This document shows positions 54,961-64,000 of a stretch of 64,000 nt of DNA, in pieces (the stretch's first letter is position 1; each line of letters begins with the position of its first letter). The stretch lies in assembly GCA_016709335.1 (NCBI GenBank), contig JADJNC010000025.1:1-64000 (forward strand). Direction: 5' to 3'. Position numbers and translations under genes: made by a program. Source of the DNA: Candidatus Propionivibrio dominans. Its GTDB lineage: Bacteria > Pseudomonadota > Gammaproteobacteria > Burkholderiales > Rhodocyclaceae. Below the pieces are notes generated by a model that was given only the letters and a program-made list of their open reading frames with translations, was not told where the DNA came from and made no database searches.

Positions 54961-56409
54961 ATGCTCGATTCGGTTCTTGTCTGGTTTCGTCGCGATCTGC
55001 GCGACACCGATCATGCCGCAATTTGCGAGGGGCTGCGGCGCGCGCGGCACGTTCATTGCGCATTCGTCTTCGATAGCGAAATCCTCGAGGCGCTGCCTGC
55101 CCGGACGGATCGCCGCGTCGAGTTCATTCGTGAGTCGCTGGTCGAACTCGATGTGGCCTTGCGCCAGCGCGGCGGCGGACTGATTGTTCGCCAGGGGTGG
55201 GCGTCCAGCGAGATTCCTCGACTGGCCAGTGAGCTTGGCGTAACGGCGGTGTTCGCCAACCGCGACTATGAGCCGCAGGCCAAGGCGCGTGATGCCAGGG
55301 TTGCGGCGGCTCTGGCCGCCCTCGGGATCGGCTTTGAGTTATTCAAGGACCAGGTGGTTTTCGAGGGCCCCGAGGTGCTGACCCAGGCCGGACGACCTTA
55401 TACCGTTTTTACCCCCTACAAGAATTCATGGCTGAAGCGACTGACCGATGACGATCTGGCTGCCCATGCCGGCGCCAGCGGCCGGTTGCTTTTGACGTCG
55501 AGTGCAAGCGGCGTACCCTCGCTCCAGGAAATCGGCTTCAAGCCAACTGATTTGCGACAGGTTGGCATCGTTCCGGGCCTTTCGGGCGCACGGCTACTGG
55601 TTGACGACTTCCGCCAGCGCCTTCGGCGTTATCGCGAGCAGCGTGATTATCCGGCGATCAAGGGCGTGTCCTATTTATCGGTACACCTGCGCTTCGGGAC
55701 CGTTTCGATCCGTGACCTGGTTTCCATGGCTTGCGCCGACGGTGCACTGGCCGGTGATGAAGGGGCTTCAACCTGGCTTTCGGAACTGATCTGGCGCGAT
55801 TTTTATTTCATGATTCTCGATCATTTCCCGCATGTCGCTGAACGCTCGTTCAAACCGGAATACGATCGGATTGCCTGGGAGCAAGGCGAACAGGCCGAGC
55901 GCCTGTTTGCCGCGTGGTGTGAGGCGAGAACCGGCTATCCGCTGGTCGATGCGGCGATGCGCCAGTTGAACGGCACCGGCTACATGCATAACCGTTTGCG
56001 TATGGTTTCAGCCTCGTTTCTGACCAAGGATCTGGGAATCGACTGGCGTTGGGGTGAGGCCTGGTTTGCCAGACAACTTAATGATTTCGATCTGTCAGCC
56101 AACAACGGCGGCTGGCAATGGGCGGCGTCAAGCGGATGCGATGCGCAGCCGTATTTCCGCATTTTCAATCCGCTGACGCAGTCCGAGCGCTTTGACCCGG
56201 ATGGCCGTTTCATCCGCCGTTACCTGCCGGAGCTGGCTGCCGTACCGAACAAATTCATTCACGCACCGTGGCGCATGAGTAGCGCCGAGCAGTCGGCCTG
56301 CGGGGTGATTGTCGGGCGGGATACGCCGCTGCCGCTGGTCGACCACGGCGAGGCGAGGCTGAAGACGCTGGAGCGCTACGCGATAGTCAAGCGTGCCGTT
56401 GTTGTTTGA
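54961..56409 (+). CDS. phrB: Deoxyribodipyrimidine photo-lyase
   Basis: 482 residues. Class I CPD photolyase: N-terminal antenna domain (LVWFRRDLRDTDHAA, PYTVFTPYKNSWLKRL) and C-terminal FAD domain (SYLSVHLRFGTVSIRDL, SELIWRDFYFMIL, AAMRQLNGTGYMHNRLRM, and NGGWQWAASSGCDAQPYFRIFNP with the Trp electron chain). Repairs UV dimers with blue light. Its end overlaps the would-be PilL extension on the other strand by about 23 bp. Confidence 0.95.
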   Translation: MLDSVLVWFRRDLRDTDHAAICEGLRRARHVHCAFVFDSEILEALPARTDRRVEFIRESLVELDVALRQRGGGLIVRQGWASSEIPRLASELGVTAVFANRDYEPQAKARDARVAAALAALGIGFELFKDQVVFEGPEVLTQAGRPYTVFTPYKNSWLKRLTDDDLAAHAGASGRLLLTSSASGVPSLQEIGFKPTDLRQVGIVPGLSGARLLVDDFRQRLRRYREQRDYPAIKGVSYLSVHLRFGTVSIRDLVSMACADGALAGDEGASTWLSELIWRDFYFMILDHFPHVAERSFKPEYDRIAWEQGEQAERLFAAWCEARTGYPLVDAAMRQLNGTGYMHNRLRMVSASFLTKDLGIDWRWGEAWFARQLNDFDLSANNGGWQWAASSGCDAQPYFRIFNPLTQSERFDPDGRFIRRYLPELAAVPNKFIHAPWRMSSAEQSACGVIVGRDTPLPLVDHGEARLKTLERYAIVKRAVVV

Positions 56410-56464
56410 CGTAATTCGCTACAAGCAGCAGTAATTCTTCTTCCTGATACGGCTTACCAAGGTA

Positions 56465-59400
56465 CTAATTGGCGCCAATTTCAAAAACGTAGGCACGGTG
56501 CTTGCTGGCGGTGCGCGAGGTGATCATGATGATCGGAATGACCTTCAGGCGCTCGTCGGCCCGTATGTTCCGGGTCAGATCGAAACCGTCCATGCACGGC
56601 ATTTCGATATCGACCAACATGACATCAAGAATCACATCGAACAAATACTCCAACGCATCGACACCATCCTTGGCGAGTATGACCTGATAGCCTTCACGCG
56701 CCAGCAGACGGCCGGTGATCTTGCGCACAGTCAGGGAATCGTCGACCACCATGACTGTTGGCAGCGTGGCGGTGAGCGCCTCGGCATCAGGGAGGTCAGG
56801 CGTTGCCGGAAGCGGAGAGGCCAATTCGCCTGTCACTGTACGAGTGCTCAGTGCCACCGGGTTGAGGATCAGCACGACCTGGCCGTTGCCGAGCACGGTA
56901 GCGCCATCGACGCCGATCACACGGGCGAGTTGGGGCCCGATATTCTTGACGACGATTTCCTGGTTGCCCTGGAGTTCATCGACCTGAACTGCAATCCGCC
57001 GCGAACCGCTACGCAGCAGCAGGATCCAGTACTGGCGATGTTGTTCGGGCCGGGCTGAGGTGTCACCGAGCAGATGCGGCAGGAAGCTGAATGGATAGTT
57101 TTGTCCCAACCATTCAGCGGTACCCGCATCGCGAATGCGGGTCAGCACGGCTTCCTTGAGATCAAGTACCTGCTCGATCATCACCGAGGGGATGGCATAA
57201 CGTTTGCTGCCGACGCGTACCAGTAGCGCTTTGGTCACCGCCAGAGTCAGCGGAATGAAAATGCGGAACTCGGTGCCGTGGCCGGGGGTGGAAACAATTT
57301 CAATGCGGCCGCCCAGGCTGCTGACCTCGGTCTTGACGACATCCATGCCGACACCACGACCGGCAACCTGTGATAATTCAATTGCCGTAGAGAACCCGGG
57401 GGTAAATATCATATCCGCAAGGTGTGCCGGGTCAACCGTTTCGTCCGCCCCCAGTAAGCCGGACTTGATGGCGCGTGCGCGAATGCGCTCAAGGTCGAGT
57501 CCGGCGCCATCATCCGAGAAGCTGAGGATGATTTCGTTGCCTTCCTGTTTTAGGGCCAGTGAAATCTCGCCGATATCCGGCTTGCCCCGGGCCAGCCGGA
57601 CATCGCGGTCTTCCAGACCGTGAGCAATGGCGTTGCGCAGCATGTGCTCAAGCGGCGCACCCATCTTGTCCAGCACGCTACGATCCAGTTCGACCTGGCT
57701 ACCACTGATTTCAAGGTTGACGCGCTTGTTAAGTTCTTTGGAGGTTTGCCGGACAATGCGGTACAGGCGATCAGCCAGACTGTCGAAGGGAACCATGCGC
57801 ACGGCCAGCAGTTCCTGTTGTACTTCCCGGTTCAGGCGAGCCTGGGCAATGATCGCGGCGTTGGCATCGTCAAGGTTCTTGAGCAGGTTCTGCTGGACAG
57901 TGGCGACGTCATTGACCGACTCGGCCATCATCCGGGTCAGTTCCTGGAAGCGGGTAAAGCGGTCAAGTTCGAGCGGATCGAATCCGGCATGCCGTTCATC
58001 GGTTTGCGCTGTTCGCGATTGCATCTGCGACTCGGCCTGAATTTCGATTTCGCGCAACTGACGACGCAGACGGATAACGTTTTCCGTCAGGTCAAGCAGC
58101 GATTCCTTGAGGCTGCGCATTTCGCCTTCAATCCGTGTGCGGGCAATCGACAATTCACCGGCTTCATTGACCAGTCGATCGATCAGGTCGGCGCGAACGC
58201 GCAAGGTGGCACGTTGTGCAACCACATCGCTTTCAGCTTCGGGTTCGACAAGGCGCACGCGATCAGCGCGGCGATGTTCGATAACAACAGGGGTTTCCGG
58301 TGCACTTGCCGGTTCCGCTTCTCCAGTGGTTTCGGCAACAAGGCTCTCGACCGCTGCTCCAGGGGGCTGCTCAAGCGACTCGCCACGGTGCAGACCTTCG
58401 ATGATGTGCAGAACGTCATCATAGGCGCTGTCGATTTCGTCAATGACTTCGGGTGGCGCGTTGCCGGCGTTATTGGCTTGTTCAACGCGCGTCTCGATGG
58501 CGTGCGCTATTTCACCCAGATTCATTGCGCCGGCCATCCGCGCGCTGCCCTTGAGGGTGTGCAACAGCCGCTTCAGCGTGCGCACGGCTTCGGCATTGCC
58601 CGGATCACTGCGCCAGGCGCGCAGTTGCGTGGCAATGCCCTGGTTCAGGTCGAGCGCTTCTTCGAGGAAGATGGGCAGCAGTTGCTGGTCAATTTCGTCT
58701 TGCAACTGCTGGGTTTCGGAAACAAGAGGCGTGCGCGGTACAAATTCAGGCCTGGCCTCTTCTGGCGGCGGGATTGCCTCGGCAATCGCCGGCTGTTCGG
58801 GAACGGCTGCATCCGTCGCCAACTGTTCGTGTGGTGTGACCACGTTGGCCGGAAAAAGCGCATCGAGTGCTTCGATCAGTCCAGTGGGAGCTTCGGGTTC
58901 CTGTTTCCCGGCAAGGGCAGACAGCATCAGATCGAGTTCGCCAATCGCCTGCCTGATGATCCCGAGCGCTTCCAGGCTGCCGGGTTGTGCCGAGTTGTCA
59001 CGGCGCAGCAGGGCGTGTTCAAGCGCCAGCCCCAGTCGATTGACTGGCGTTATCCCGACGGTTGCGGAAATTCCGGCAAGCGTATGCGCCGCCCGATACA
59101 TGGCGTGCGGGGTCGGCGTTATTTCGTCATTTTCAAGAACAGGCAATTCGTTATGGAGCGTTGCCAGATGGGTGCTGGCTTCCTCGGAAAAAATTGCAAA
59201 AAGCGCTGGTGAAATGGAGATTCGTTGCTGCCTGCCCGGCTCGTCCGGTACGCTCTCGTCAGTTTTTGCTTCTGCGCTTGGCGGCGAACCATCGGCAACC
59301 GGCAACGGTTCTGCGGTCAACGCAGTCTCAGAGTCCACATCCGCCATCTCGAGCACTTCAACGGGTCCGGGCTCTTCGAGATCGATCGTGAGATCACCAA

Positions 59401-62026
59401 CGTCGCTCGCAGACGGGGCAGAAGGAATTTCGAGTGCAATGATTTCGGCATCATGTACCGCATCGATCAATTCTTGCGGTGTTTCCAGCGCTACGTCGTT
59501 GGTGACCGAGGCATCCGGCTCGACGACAATATCGAGGCTGGCCGGCTCGACCAGGACCGGCGCAGTTTCTTCGGTAACCTCTTCTTCGCCGCGCCTGAGA
59601 TATTCGGAAAATGCAACCAGGTCGGTGGCATCGGGAGCACTGCCGGAATGGGTTTCCAGATACTGCACCCATGCGGCAAAAATGGCGTGAGCCTGCCCGA
59701 GCAGTTCGACCAGGGAAGGGCCGACTTGCAGTTCCTGCTGTAGCCAATGGTTAAGTGTTTGCTCAATGGACCATGCGACCTCGCCGACATCCTTGAGGCC
59801 AACCATTCGCCCGCTACCCTTGAGCGTGTGGAAAGAGCGCCGGATGGTGGTCAGTACGGCAAGGTCATGCGGCTGATTCTTCAGTACCTTGAGGTTCTCA
59901 TCAATGGTACCCAGTACCTCGTTGGCTTCTTCCAGGAAAATGCCGAGCAGTTCGGCGTCGACTTCTTCGGTACTGGCCTGGGCGAGCTGGACTGTTTCTG
60001 CCGAGGGCTGAATGATTTCCGGAAGTTGCGGCTTCAGCGATGCCATCACCTGGTCAATCTGTGACGACGCATCTTCACCTGTGGCCAGTGCCGACAGCAT
60101 GGCCTTGGTCTGTTCGCCGAGTGCGCTGTCGGCAACAAGGTCGGCGTCATTTTTCAGGGCGACCAGATTGAGTTTGATTTCCTCGCGCAGCCCTTTGTCG
60201 TCCTGCTGTTCCTTGAGCGCACCAAGCAGCGCATGGGTTTCAAGTTTCTGCCGATCTACTTCCTGCTCAAGCGTGATGCCGGGCTCGTCTCCTTCGTACT
60301 CCTCGGCTTCTTCCGACTCATTGACCTCTTGCGCCAGACCGGACTGCATCTGTTTGACGAAACTTTCGAAGTCGGTGGCGCCGTGCTGCAGCGAATCAAT
60401 GAAAAAGCCGATCAGGGATAACTGATTGGCGACGCGCTCGAAATCAGTTTCCTGCGGATCGTATTCGGGCTCAGTAAAGCGCTTGATTTCTGCGGCACAT
60501 TCACGCACGGCAGCAACCGCACTGTCGTGGCGCATCATGGTCAGGGCACCGGCAACCTGGCGAAACGGAACCTCAAGGCTAAGGAGATCTGCACGCTTGG
60601 TGACATCGCGGAAAAAGCCATCGAGCACCTGCTCGATCTGGGCAAAATTGCTCTGAATTTCCTTGGCGACCTGCCCGACCAGCAGTTTTTCCTGCGCCTG
60701 CCGCGACATCTCGTCGAGTAACGGAACTTCCGATCCGGGTTGCGGGGGGGCTCCGGCAAGGCAGCCATGTATCCGCGCCACCGTCACGTCGACCTGGTGA
60801 GCGAAGTCGATACCCAGCCGCTGGAAATTTTCCTGGGCATTCTGGGTCAGCAGGATCGCCGTTGCAATTTCCATTGCCAGCGCTTCCGAATGTCGGGAGT
60901 TGTCCTCCGATAGCCAATTGGCGGCCGCAGCAATCGCCTGCACCAGCCGACGGTAATCGGTGTGTCCAAGCTGTTCGACGACGGCAGTCAGCGCGTTGGC
61001 ATGCTCCTTGAACAAGGGCAACGACTGCATTGAGCCCGTGCAGTACTTGTTCCAGGCTTCTTCAGTCGCCGTGATCACCTCGCGCAACTTGCGGCGAACG
61101 GTTTCTTCCGGGGCTGGGGCGGCCGTTTCAGCGGTTGGGATGACCGCCTGCAACTGATAGGTTTTCTTGACCTGTCGTACCAGGCTGCTGTTGCTGTGCG
61201 CACTGGCAACGAGATAGAGCGCATCGCGCATCAAGCGCTCGGCGACGTTCTTTGAACCTTCCAGCAGGCGGCGAATCTGCAAATCAATGCGCGCACACAA
61301 CTGCCGGGCATTCGCTTCCTCGGGCAAGGCTCCCTCGGCCAATGCGGAAAGAAAGCCGCCGGCAATCCACCAGAATGAGCGAGCCGATGCCGTATCCTGG
61401 GTGTCTTCGATACGCTGTACCGCGCCGAGCATTTCGTTGACGCCGCTTCGATCCTGCGGGCTGCGCAACCAGAAAAGGAGTCCACGCTGGAAGCGGGCGC
61501 GTTCCTGGCGCAGGATTGAATGAAACTGACTTTGCGAAATTTTTTTAGTCGGGGTTTCACGGCGCGGCGGGCGGGCGCTCAAGTCTGGAAAGAAAAGGTC
61601 CGTTGCCGAGACATGCTGCAGCCCGCGTGCCGCCTGCACCTCGCGGTAAAGAGACAAGAGACGGAGTGGCTGGTTTGGCTGGCCGTTGATCAAGTCATCA
61701 AGATAATGGCCGATAGTCGCCAGAGCGAGTTGCGCAAGGGTGATCGACGATTCGTCCGGCGCCAGTTTCTGCTGCTCGATGGCCTCAAGCATCGCCTCGA
61801 CCGCCTCGGCAAATTGCGTGACCCCGTCAAGGCCAACGATGGTCAGCGCACCTTGAACCTGGTGCAGGTGAGTCCGGCAGAATTTAAGTTGCGTCAGGTC
61901 ACCGGCATCAGCGACAACGCTGGCCTGGTATTGCTGTAGCGCCTGGTCGGATCGCTCCAGCGCCAGGTCGATCTCGCTCTTGACCCAGGTCAGCGGGCCG
62001 ACATCGAATTCCGTTACGGGATTCAT
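56465..62026 (-). CDS. pilL: ChpA/PilL-type hybrid chemotaxis histidine kinase, receiver domain cut by an amber codon
   Basis: 1853 residues to the TAG at 56465-56467. N-terminal FimL/Hpt-like part (HLHQVQGALTIVG near 53; FRQVAGALTMM near 487), three Hpt domains with His (FHTLKGSGRMVG near 730, AAHTLAGISATVG near 977, LHTLKGSARMAG near 1153), CheA dimerisation and HATPase (EHMLRNAIAHGLEDRD near 1457; DDGAGLDLERI), CheW-like domain (about 1600-1720) and a C-terminal receiver (VMVVDDSLTVRKITG; phospho-Asp in DVMLVDIEMP near 1802). The stop comes before the conserved Lys-Pro; the frame reads on for 25 more codons (YLGKPYQEEELLLLVANYV) to TGA at 56387. Controls twitching with PilJ upstream. Confidence 0.93.
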   Translation of the reverse strand: MNPVTEFDVGPLTWVKSEIDLALERSDQALQQYQASVVADAGDLTQLKFCRTHLHQVQGALTIVGLDGVTQFAEAVEAMLEAIEQQKLAPDESSITLAQLALATIGHYLDDLINGQPNQPLRLLSLYREVQAARGLQHVSATDLFFPDLSARPPRRETPTKKISQSQFHSILRQERARFQRGLLFWLRSPQDRSGVNEMLGAVQRIEDTQDTASARSFWWIAGGFLSALAEGALPEEANARQLCARIDLQIRRLLEGSKNVAERLMRDALYLVASAHSNSSLVRQVKKTYQLQAVIPTAETAAPAPEETVRRKLREVITATEEAWNKYCTGSMQSLPLFKEHANALTAVVEQLGHTDYRRLVQAIAAAANWLSEDNSRHSEALAMEIATAILLTQNAQENFQRLGIDFAHQVDVTVARIHGCLAGAPPQPGSEVPLLDEMSRQAQEKLLVGQVAKEIQSNFAQIEQVLDGFFRDVTKRADLLSLEVPFRQVAGALTMMRHDSAVAAVRECAAEIKRFTEPEYDPQETDFERVANQLSLIGFFIDSLQHGATDFESFVKQMQSGLAQEVNESEEAEEYEGDEPGITLEQEVDRQKLETHALLGALKEQQDDKGLREEIKLNLVALKNDADLVADSALGEQTKAMLSALATGEDASSQIDQVMASLKPQLPEIIQPSAETVQLAQASTEEVDAELLGIFLEEANEVLGTIDENLKVLKNQPHDLAVLTTIRRSFHTLKGSGRMVGLKDVGEVAWSIEQTLNHWLQQELQVGPSLVELLGQAHAIFAAWVQYLETHSGSAPDATDLVAFSEYLRRGEEEVTEETAPVLVEPASLDIVVEPDASVTNDVALETPQELIDAVHDAEIIALEIPSAPSASDVGDLTIDLEEPGPVEVLEMADVDSETALTAEPLPVADGSPPSAEAKTDESVPDEPGRQQRISISPALFAIFSEEASTHLATLHNELPVLENDEITPTPHAMYRAAHTLAGISATVGITPVNRLGLALEHALLRRDNSAQPGSLEALGIIRQAIGELDLMLSALAGKQEPEAPTGLIEALDALFPANVVTPHEQLATDAAVPEQPAIAEAIPPPEEARPEFVPRTPLVSETQQLQDEIDQQLLPIFLEEALDLNQGIATQLRAWRSDPGNAEAVRTLKRLLHTLKGSARMAGAMNLGEIAHAIETRVEQANNAGNAPPEVIDEIDSAYDDVLHIIEGLHRGESLEQPPGAAVESLVAETTGEAEPASAPETPVVIEHRRADRVRLVEPEAESDVVAQRATLRVRADLIDRLVNEAGELSIARTRIEGEMRSLKESLLDLTENVIRLRRQLREIEIQAESQMQSRTAQTDERHAGFDPLELDRFTRFQELTRMMAESVNDVATVQQNLLKNLDDANAAIIAQARLNREVQQELLAVRMVPFDSLADRLYRIVRQTSKELNKRVNLEISGSQVELDRSVLDKMGAPLEHMLRNAIAHGLEDRDVRLARGKPDIGEISLALKQEGNEIILSFSDDGAGLDLERIRARAIKSGLLGADETVDPAHLADMIFTPGFSTAIELSQVAGRGVGMDVVKTEVSSLGGRIEIVSTPGHGTEFRIFIPLTLAVTKALLVRVGSKRYAIPSVMIEQVLDLKEAVLTRIRDAGTAEWLGQNYPFSFLPHLLGDTSARPEQHRQYWILLLRSGSRRIAVQVDELQGNQEIVVKNIGPQLARVIGVDGATVLGNGQVVLILNPVALSTRTVTGELASPLPATPDLPDAEALTATLPTVMVVDDSLTVRKITGRLLAREGYQVILAKDGVDALEYLFDVILDVMLVDIEMPCMDGFDLTRNIRADERLKVIPIIMITSRTASKHRAYVFEIGAN

Positions 62027-62059
62027 GGGGGCAGTGTCTCCAATCTCTGCGCAGGGCGA

Positions 62060-64000
62060 TCAGCCCACCTTGAAGCCGGCAACCGAACTCTTCAATTCCG
62101 TTGCCAGACCTGCCAGTTCGCCGACCGCAGACGCGGTTTTCTGGGTGCCGGCGGTCGTCTGCTCGGTAACCCGCAGAATGTCCTGCATCTTGCCCGCCAC
62201 TCCCGTAGCCGAGTCGGCCTGCAGGCGCGTTGCGTTGGAAATGCTTTCGATCAGTTCGGCAAGATTGTGCGAAACGTCACCGATCTCGGCCAGCGCCTGA
62301 CCTGCAGCATCGGAAAGCATCGCTCCTTCGACCACGCCGCGCGTCGATTCTTCCATGGCTGAGACAGCGCTCTGTGTGTCGGTCTGAATGGTCTTCACAA
62401 TCGCCGCGATCTGTTTGGTTGCTTCACCGGAACGTTCAGCGAGTCGCTGCACTTCTTCGGCAACCACGGTGAAGCCGCGCCCTGCGTCGCCGGCAGAAGC
62501 GGCCTGAATGGCGGCGTTAAGCGCCAGCACATTGGTTTGCTCGGTAATATCGGAAATCAGTTCAACGATTTCACCGATCTCCTGTGAGGATTCGCCAAGC
62601 CGCTTGATGCGTTTTGAGGTTTCCTGAATCTGTTGGCGAATTTCGTTCATGCCCTTGATTGAATCCTGCACCGCCTGCGTACCCTTTTCGGCAGCCGCCA
62701 ATGACTGGCGCGCTACCTGGGCTGACTGGTCAGCCTCACCCGACACCCTGGTCATCGAACTGGCCATGGCCAGAACGGAATCACCGGCGTCCTGAATTTC
62801 TACCGACTGCCGTTTCGTTGCGTCAAGCAATTCGGCCGAAGTTTGCTGAGCGATTCCGGTAGCAATGGTGACCCGGCCAGCGGCATCGTTGATGCGGCCG
62901 ACCAGTACGCGGAGTTCTTCAATGGTGTAGTTGATCGAGTCGGCAATGGCGCCGGTAATATCCTCGGAGACCGTTGCGGTGACCGTCAGATCACCGTCAG
63001 CCAGATCGCCCAGTTCGTTCATCAGTCTTAAAATGGCGTCCTGGTTCTGGCGGTTGATCGATTCGCTGGTTTGCCGGCTGAAGTCGGCCGTTTCAGCCTG
63101 GCGGCGAGTATCGTCGAGGTAAACCTTGGCCATCATGGCCAGTGCGGCAAGCGCAACGAGAATCAGGATGGCCAGGGTGATGCCATAAGCCGCACGCTCG
63201 GCAATGCCTCGCTGATAGGCTTGTGCCAGAGTGTCCGTGCTATCGAGCAACTCTTCACTGCCGCGAAAGATTGTCGAGCCTGCGCGCTTGGCGACGACCA
63301 GTCTTTGCATGTTGCCAAGAATGCCATTGACGGCGTTCTGATATTCCTTGAAGCTGGCATCGAGTTCGCCGAGTTTGCGCCTGGTTTCCGCATCGCTGGT
63401 GCCCGAGATGCGCAGCGTTTCGCTGCCTTTGGTCAAGGCGTCCAGCAAGTCCCGGAAGGTATTGGTGTCCTTGCCAAGCAGGAAGGCGATTTCCGGGCTG
63501 ATTTCGTCGCCCACCAGCAAGGAACTGGCGTTCTTTGCAATCCGCTGCGTCAACATCACCATCTGGTTGGCGGCGGCAATTTCACGGGCACCCGCGCCGG
63601 TTTGCAGCTTGAGTGCGGCCACCTGCTCCGAAAGTTCGAGCAGTTGGGGATTTTTATCGCTGATGGCGCTGACATCCTTGTTCAGCGCAACCAGGTTCTT
63701 TTCCATCTCAAGCATCTGAACCGCGTCTTTATCCGTCGTGCTCCAGGTTTTTGTCAGCGTCTGCAACTGCGGCTGTACGTCACTGGGCGAAGCCGGAACG
63801 ACGGTGTTGGCCAGTTCGCCGCCGCTGGTCAGACGTTCCAGGTTGGTGGCAAACTGGCTGTGCGAATCACGCAATTGTTTGAACGCTGCAGTGTCCCCCT
63901 GCAGGGCCAGACTGGAGGCCTTGGCCAGCCGTTGCGAGAGCATGCGCATTTCCCCGGCTGTGGCGATGTAGGCGCTGCCATAAGTCGATTCGCGGTTGTC
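62060..64000 (-). CDS. pilJ: Type IV pilus methyl-accepting chemotaxis protein PilJ, 5' partial
   Basis: The frame is open to the window edge, adding 17 codons before an internal ATG at 63949, so the gene is cut at its 5' end; 646 residues are visible. PilJ-type double sensor domain ([34 protein letters not shown]), a membrane helix ([20 protein letters not shown]), HAMP-like linker, and the signalling tip [21 protein letters not shown], ending SSVAGFKVG. Feeds PilL, 33 bp downstream. The first membrane helix lies beyond the window. Confidence 0.94.
   Translation of the reverse strand, partial: DNRESTYGSAYIATAGEMRMLSQRLAKASSLALQGDTAAFKQLRDSHSQFATNLERLTSGGELANTVVPASPSDVQPQLQTLTKTWSTTDKDAVQMLEMEKNLVALNKDVSAISDKNPQLLELSEQVAALKLQTGAGAREIAAANQMVMLTQRIAKNASSLLVGDEISPEIAFLLGKDTNTFRDLLDALTKGSETLRISGTSDAETRRKLGELDASFKEYQNAVNGILGNMQRLVVAKRAGSTIFRGSEELLDSTDTLAQAYQRGIAERAAYGITLAILILVALAALAMMAKVYLDDTRRQAETADFSRQTSESINRQNQDAILRLMNELGDLADGDLTVTATVSEDITGAIADSINYTIEELRVLVGRINDAAGRVTIATGIAQQTSAELLDATKRQSVEIQDAGDSVLAMASSMTRVSGEADQSAQVARQSLAAAEKGTQAVQDSIKGMNEIRQQIQETSKRIKRLGESSQEIGEIVELISDITEQTNVLALNAAIQAASAGDAGRGFTVVAEEVQRLAERSGEATKQIAAIVKTIQTDTQSAVSAMEESTRGVVEGAMLSDAAGQALAEIGDVSHNLAELIESISNATRLQADSATGVAGKMQDILRVTEQTTAGTQKTASAVGELAGLATELKSSVAGFKVG

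Noticed and set aside
54443..55183. 246-codon plus-strand frame antisense to algH
   Set aside because: Shadow of algH and the photolyase start; no domain features.
57620..59212. 530-codon plus-strand open frame inside pilL
   Set aside because: Antisense shadow; the minus-strand CheA motifs are unambiguous.

Overview
The window reads as one stretch of a high-GC betaproteobacterial chromosome, most likely from the Rhodocyclaceae (Dechloromonas / Azonexus / Accumulibacter / Aromatoleum neighbourhood). The evidence is gene content and order: a complete System I cytochrome c maturation cluster, the lptB-rpoN-hpf-ptsN-hprK block, a ribE-ribBX-ribH-nusB-thiL-pgpA-pncC-recA-recX run, the algH-ruvX-pyrR-pyrB-pyrX operon with a catalytically dead dihydroorotase-like partner, and type IV pilus motility genes (pilT, pilU, a ChpA/PilL-type CheA and PilJ). 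The genus call is inference. No rRNA, tRNA, CRISPR array, transposase or integrase gene was seen.

Layout. 1-2.2 kb: NodIJ-type ABC-2 exporter and a flavin reductase. 2.3-6.8 kb: a four-gene 2-oxoacid oxidoreductase operon (gamma, alpha, beta, and a flavoprotein fused to ferredoxin). 7.2-17 kb: chemoreceptor, AEC-type permease, CoA transferase, Gdx/SugE exporter, VOC protein, M23 peptidase and a large HD-GYP sensor. 17.3-19.5 kb: pilU and pilT. 19.6-22.7 kb: yggS-proC-yggT-yggU. 23-29.4 kb: riboflavin genes, nusB, thiL, pgpA, pncC, recA and recX. 29.4-34 kb: lptB, rpoN, hpf, ptsN, hprK and psiF. 34-37.8 kb: cyclase-FHA protein, ttcA, pteridine reductase and an unknown gene. 37.9-45.5 kb: ccmABCDEFGHI. 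45.7-48.7 kb: zinc-ribbon ORF, HAD phosphatase behind a Pho-box-like array, and a Ser/Thr kinase. 48.8-51 kb: a small AT-richer accessory block (PIN toxin pair, EEP nuclease, UDG-like protein). 51-55 kb: pyrimidine operon. 55-64 kb: photolyase, PilL/ChpA and PilJ (cut by the window end).

Sequence quality matters. Five genes carry a small indel that breaks an otherwise normal reading frame (near 88, 6576, 10070, 10785 and 35751). The PilL receiver domain is cut by an in-frame amber codon at 56465-56467. A block of G and C homopolymers at about 21742-22420, including a run of 47 G, interrupts yggU. The block looks like an assembly or sequencing artefact; the indels may be errors or true mutations, and raw reads would decide. 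The intergenic regions are rich in at least five families of dispersed inverted repeats, and one of them supplies the end of a small coding region.

The strongest regulatory signals are a near-consensus LexA box before recA, a three-unit 11-bp-phased Pho-box-like array before the HAD phosphatase, and two perfect-stem terminators between convergent genes. The least explained coding region is the 48.8-51 kb accessory block.
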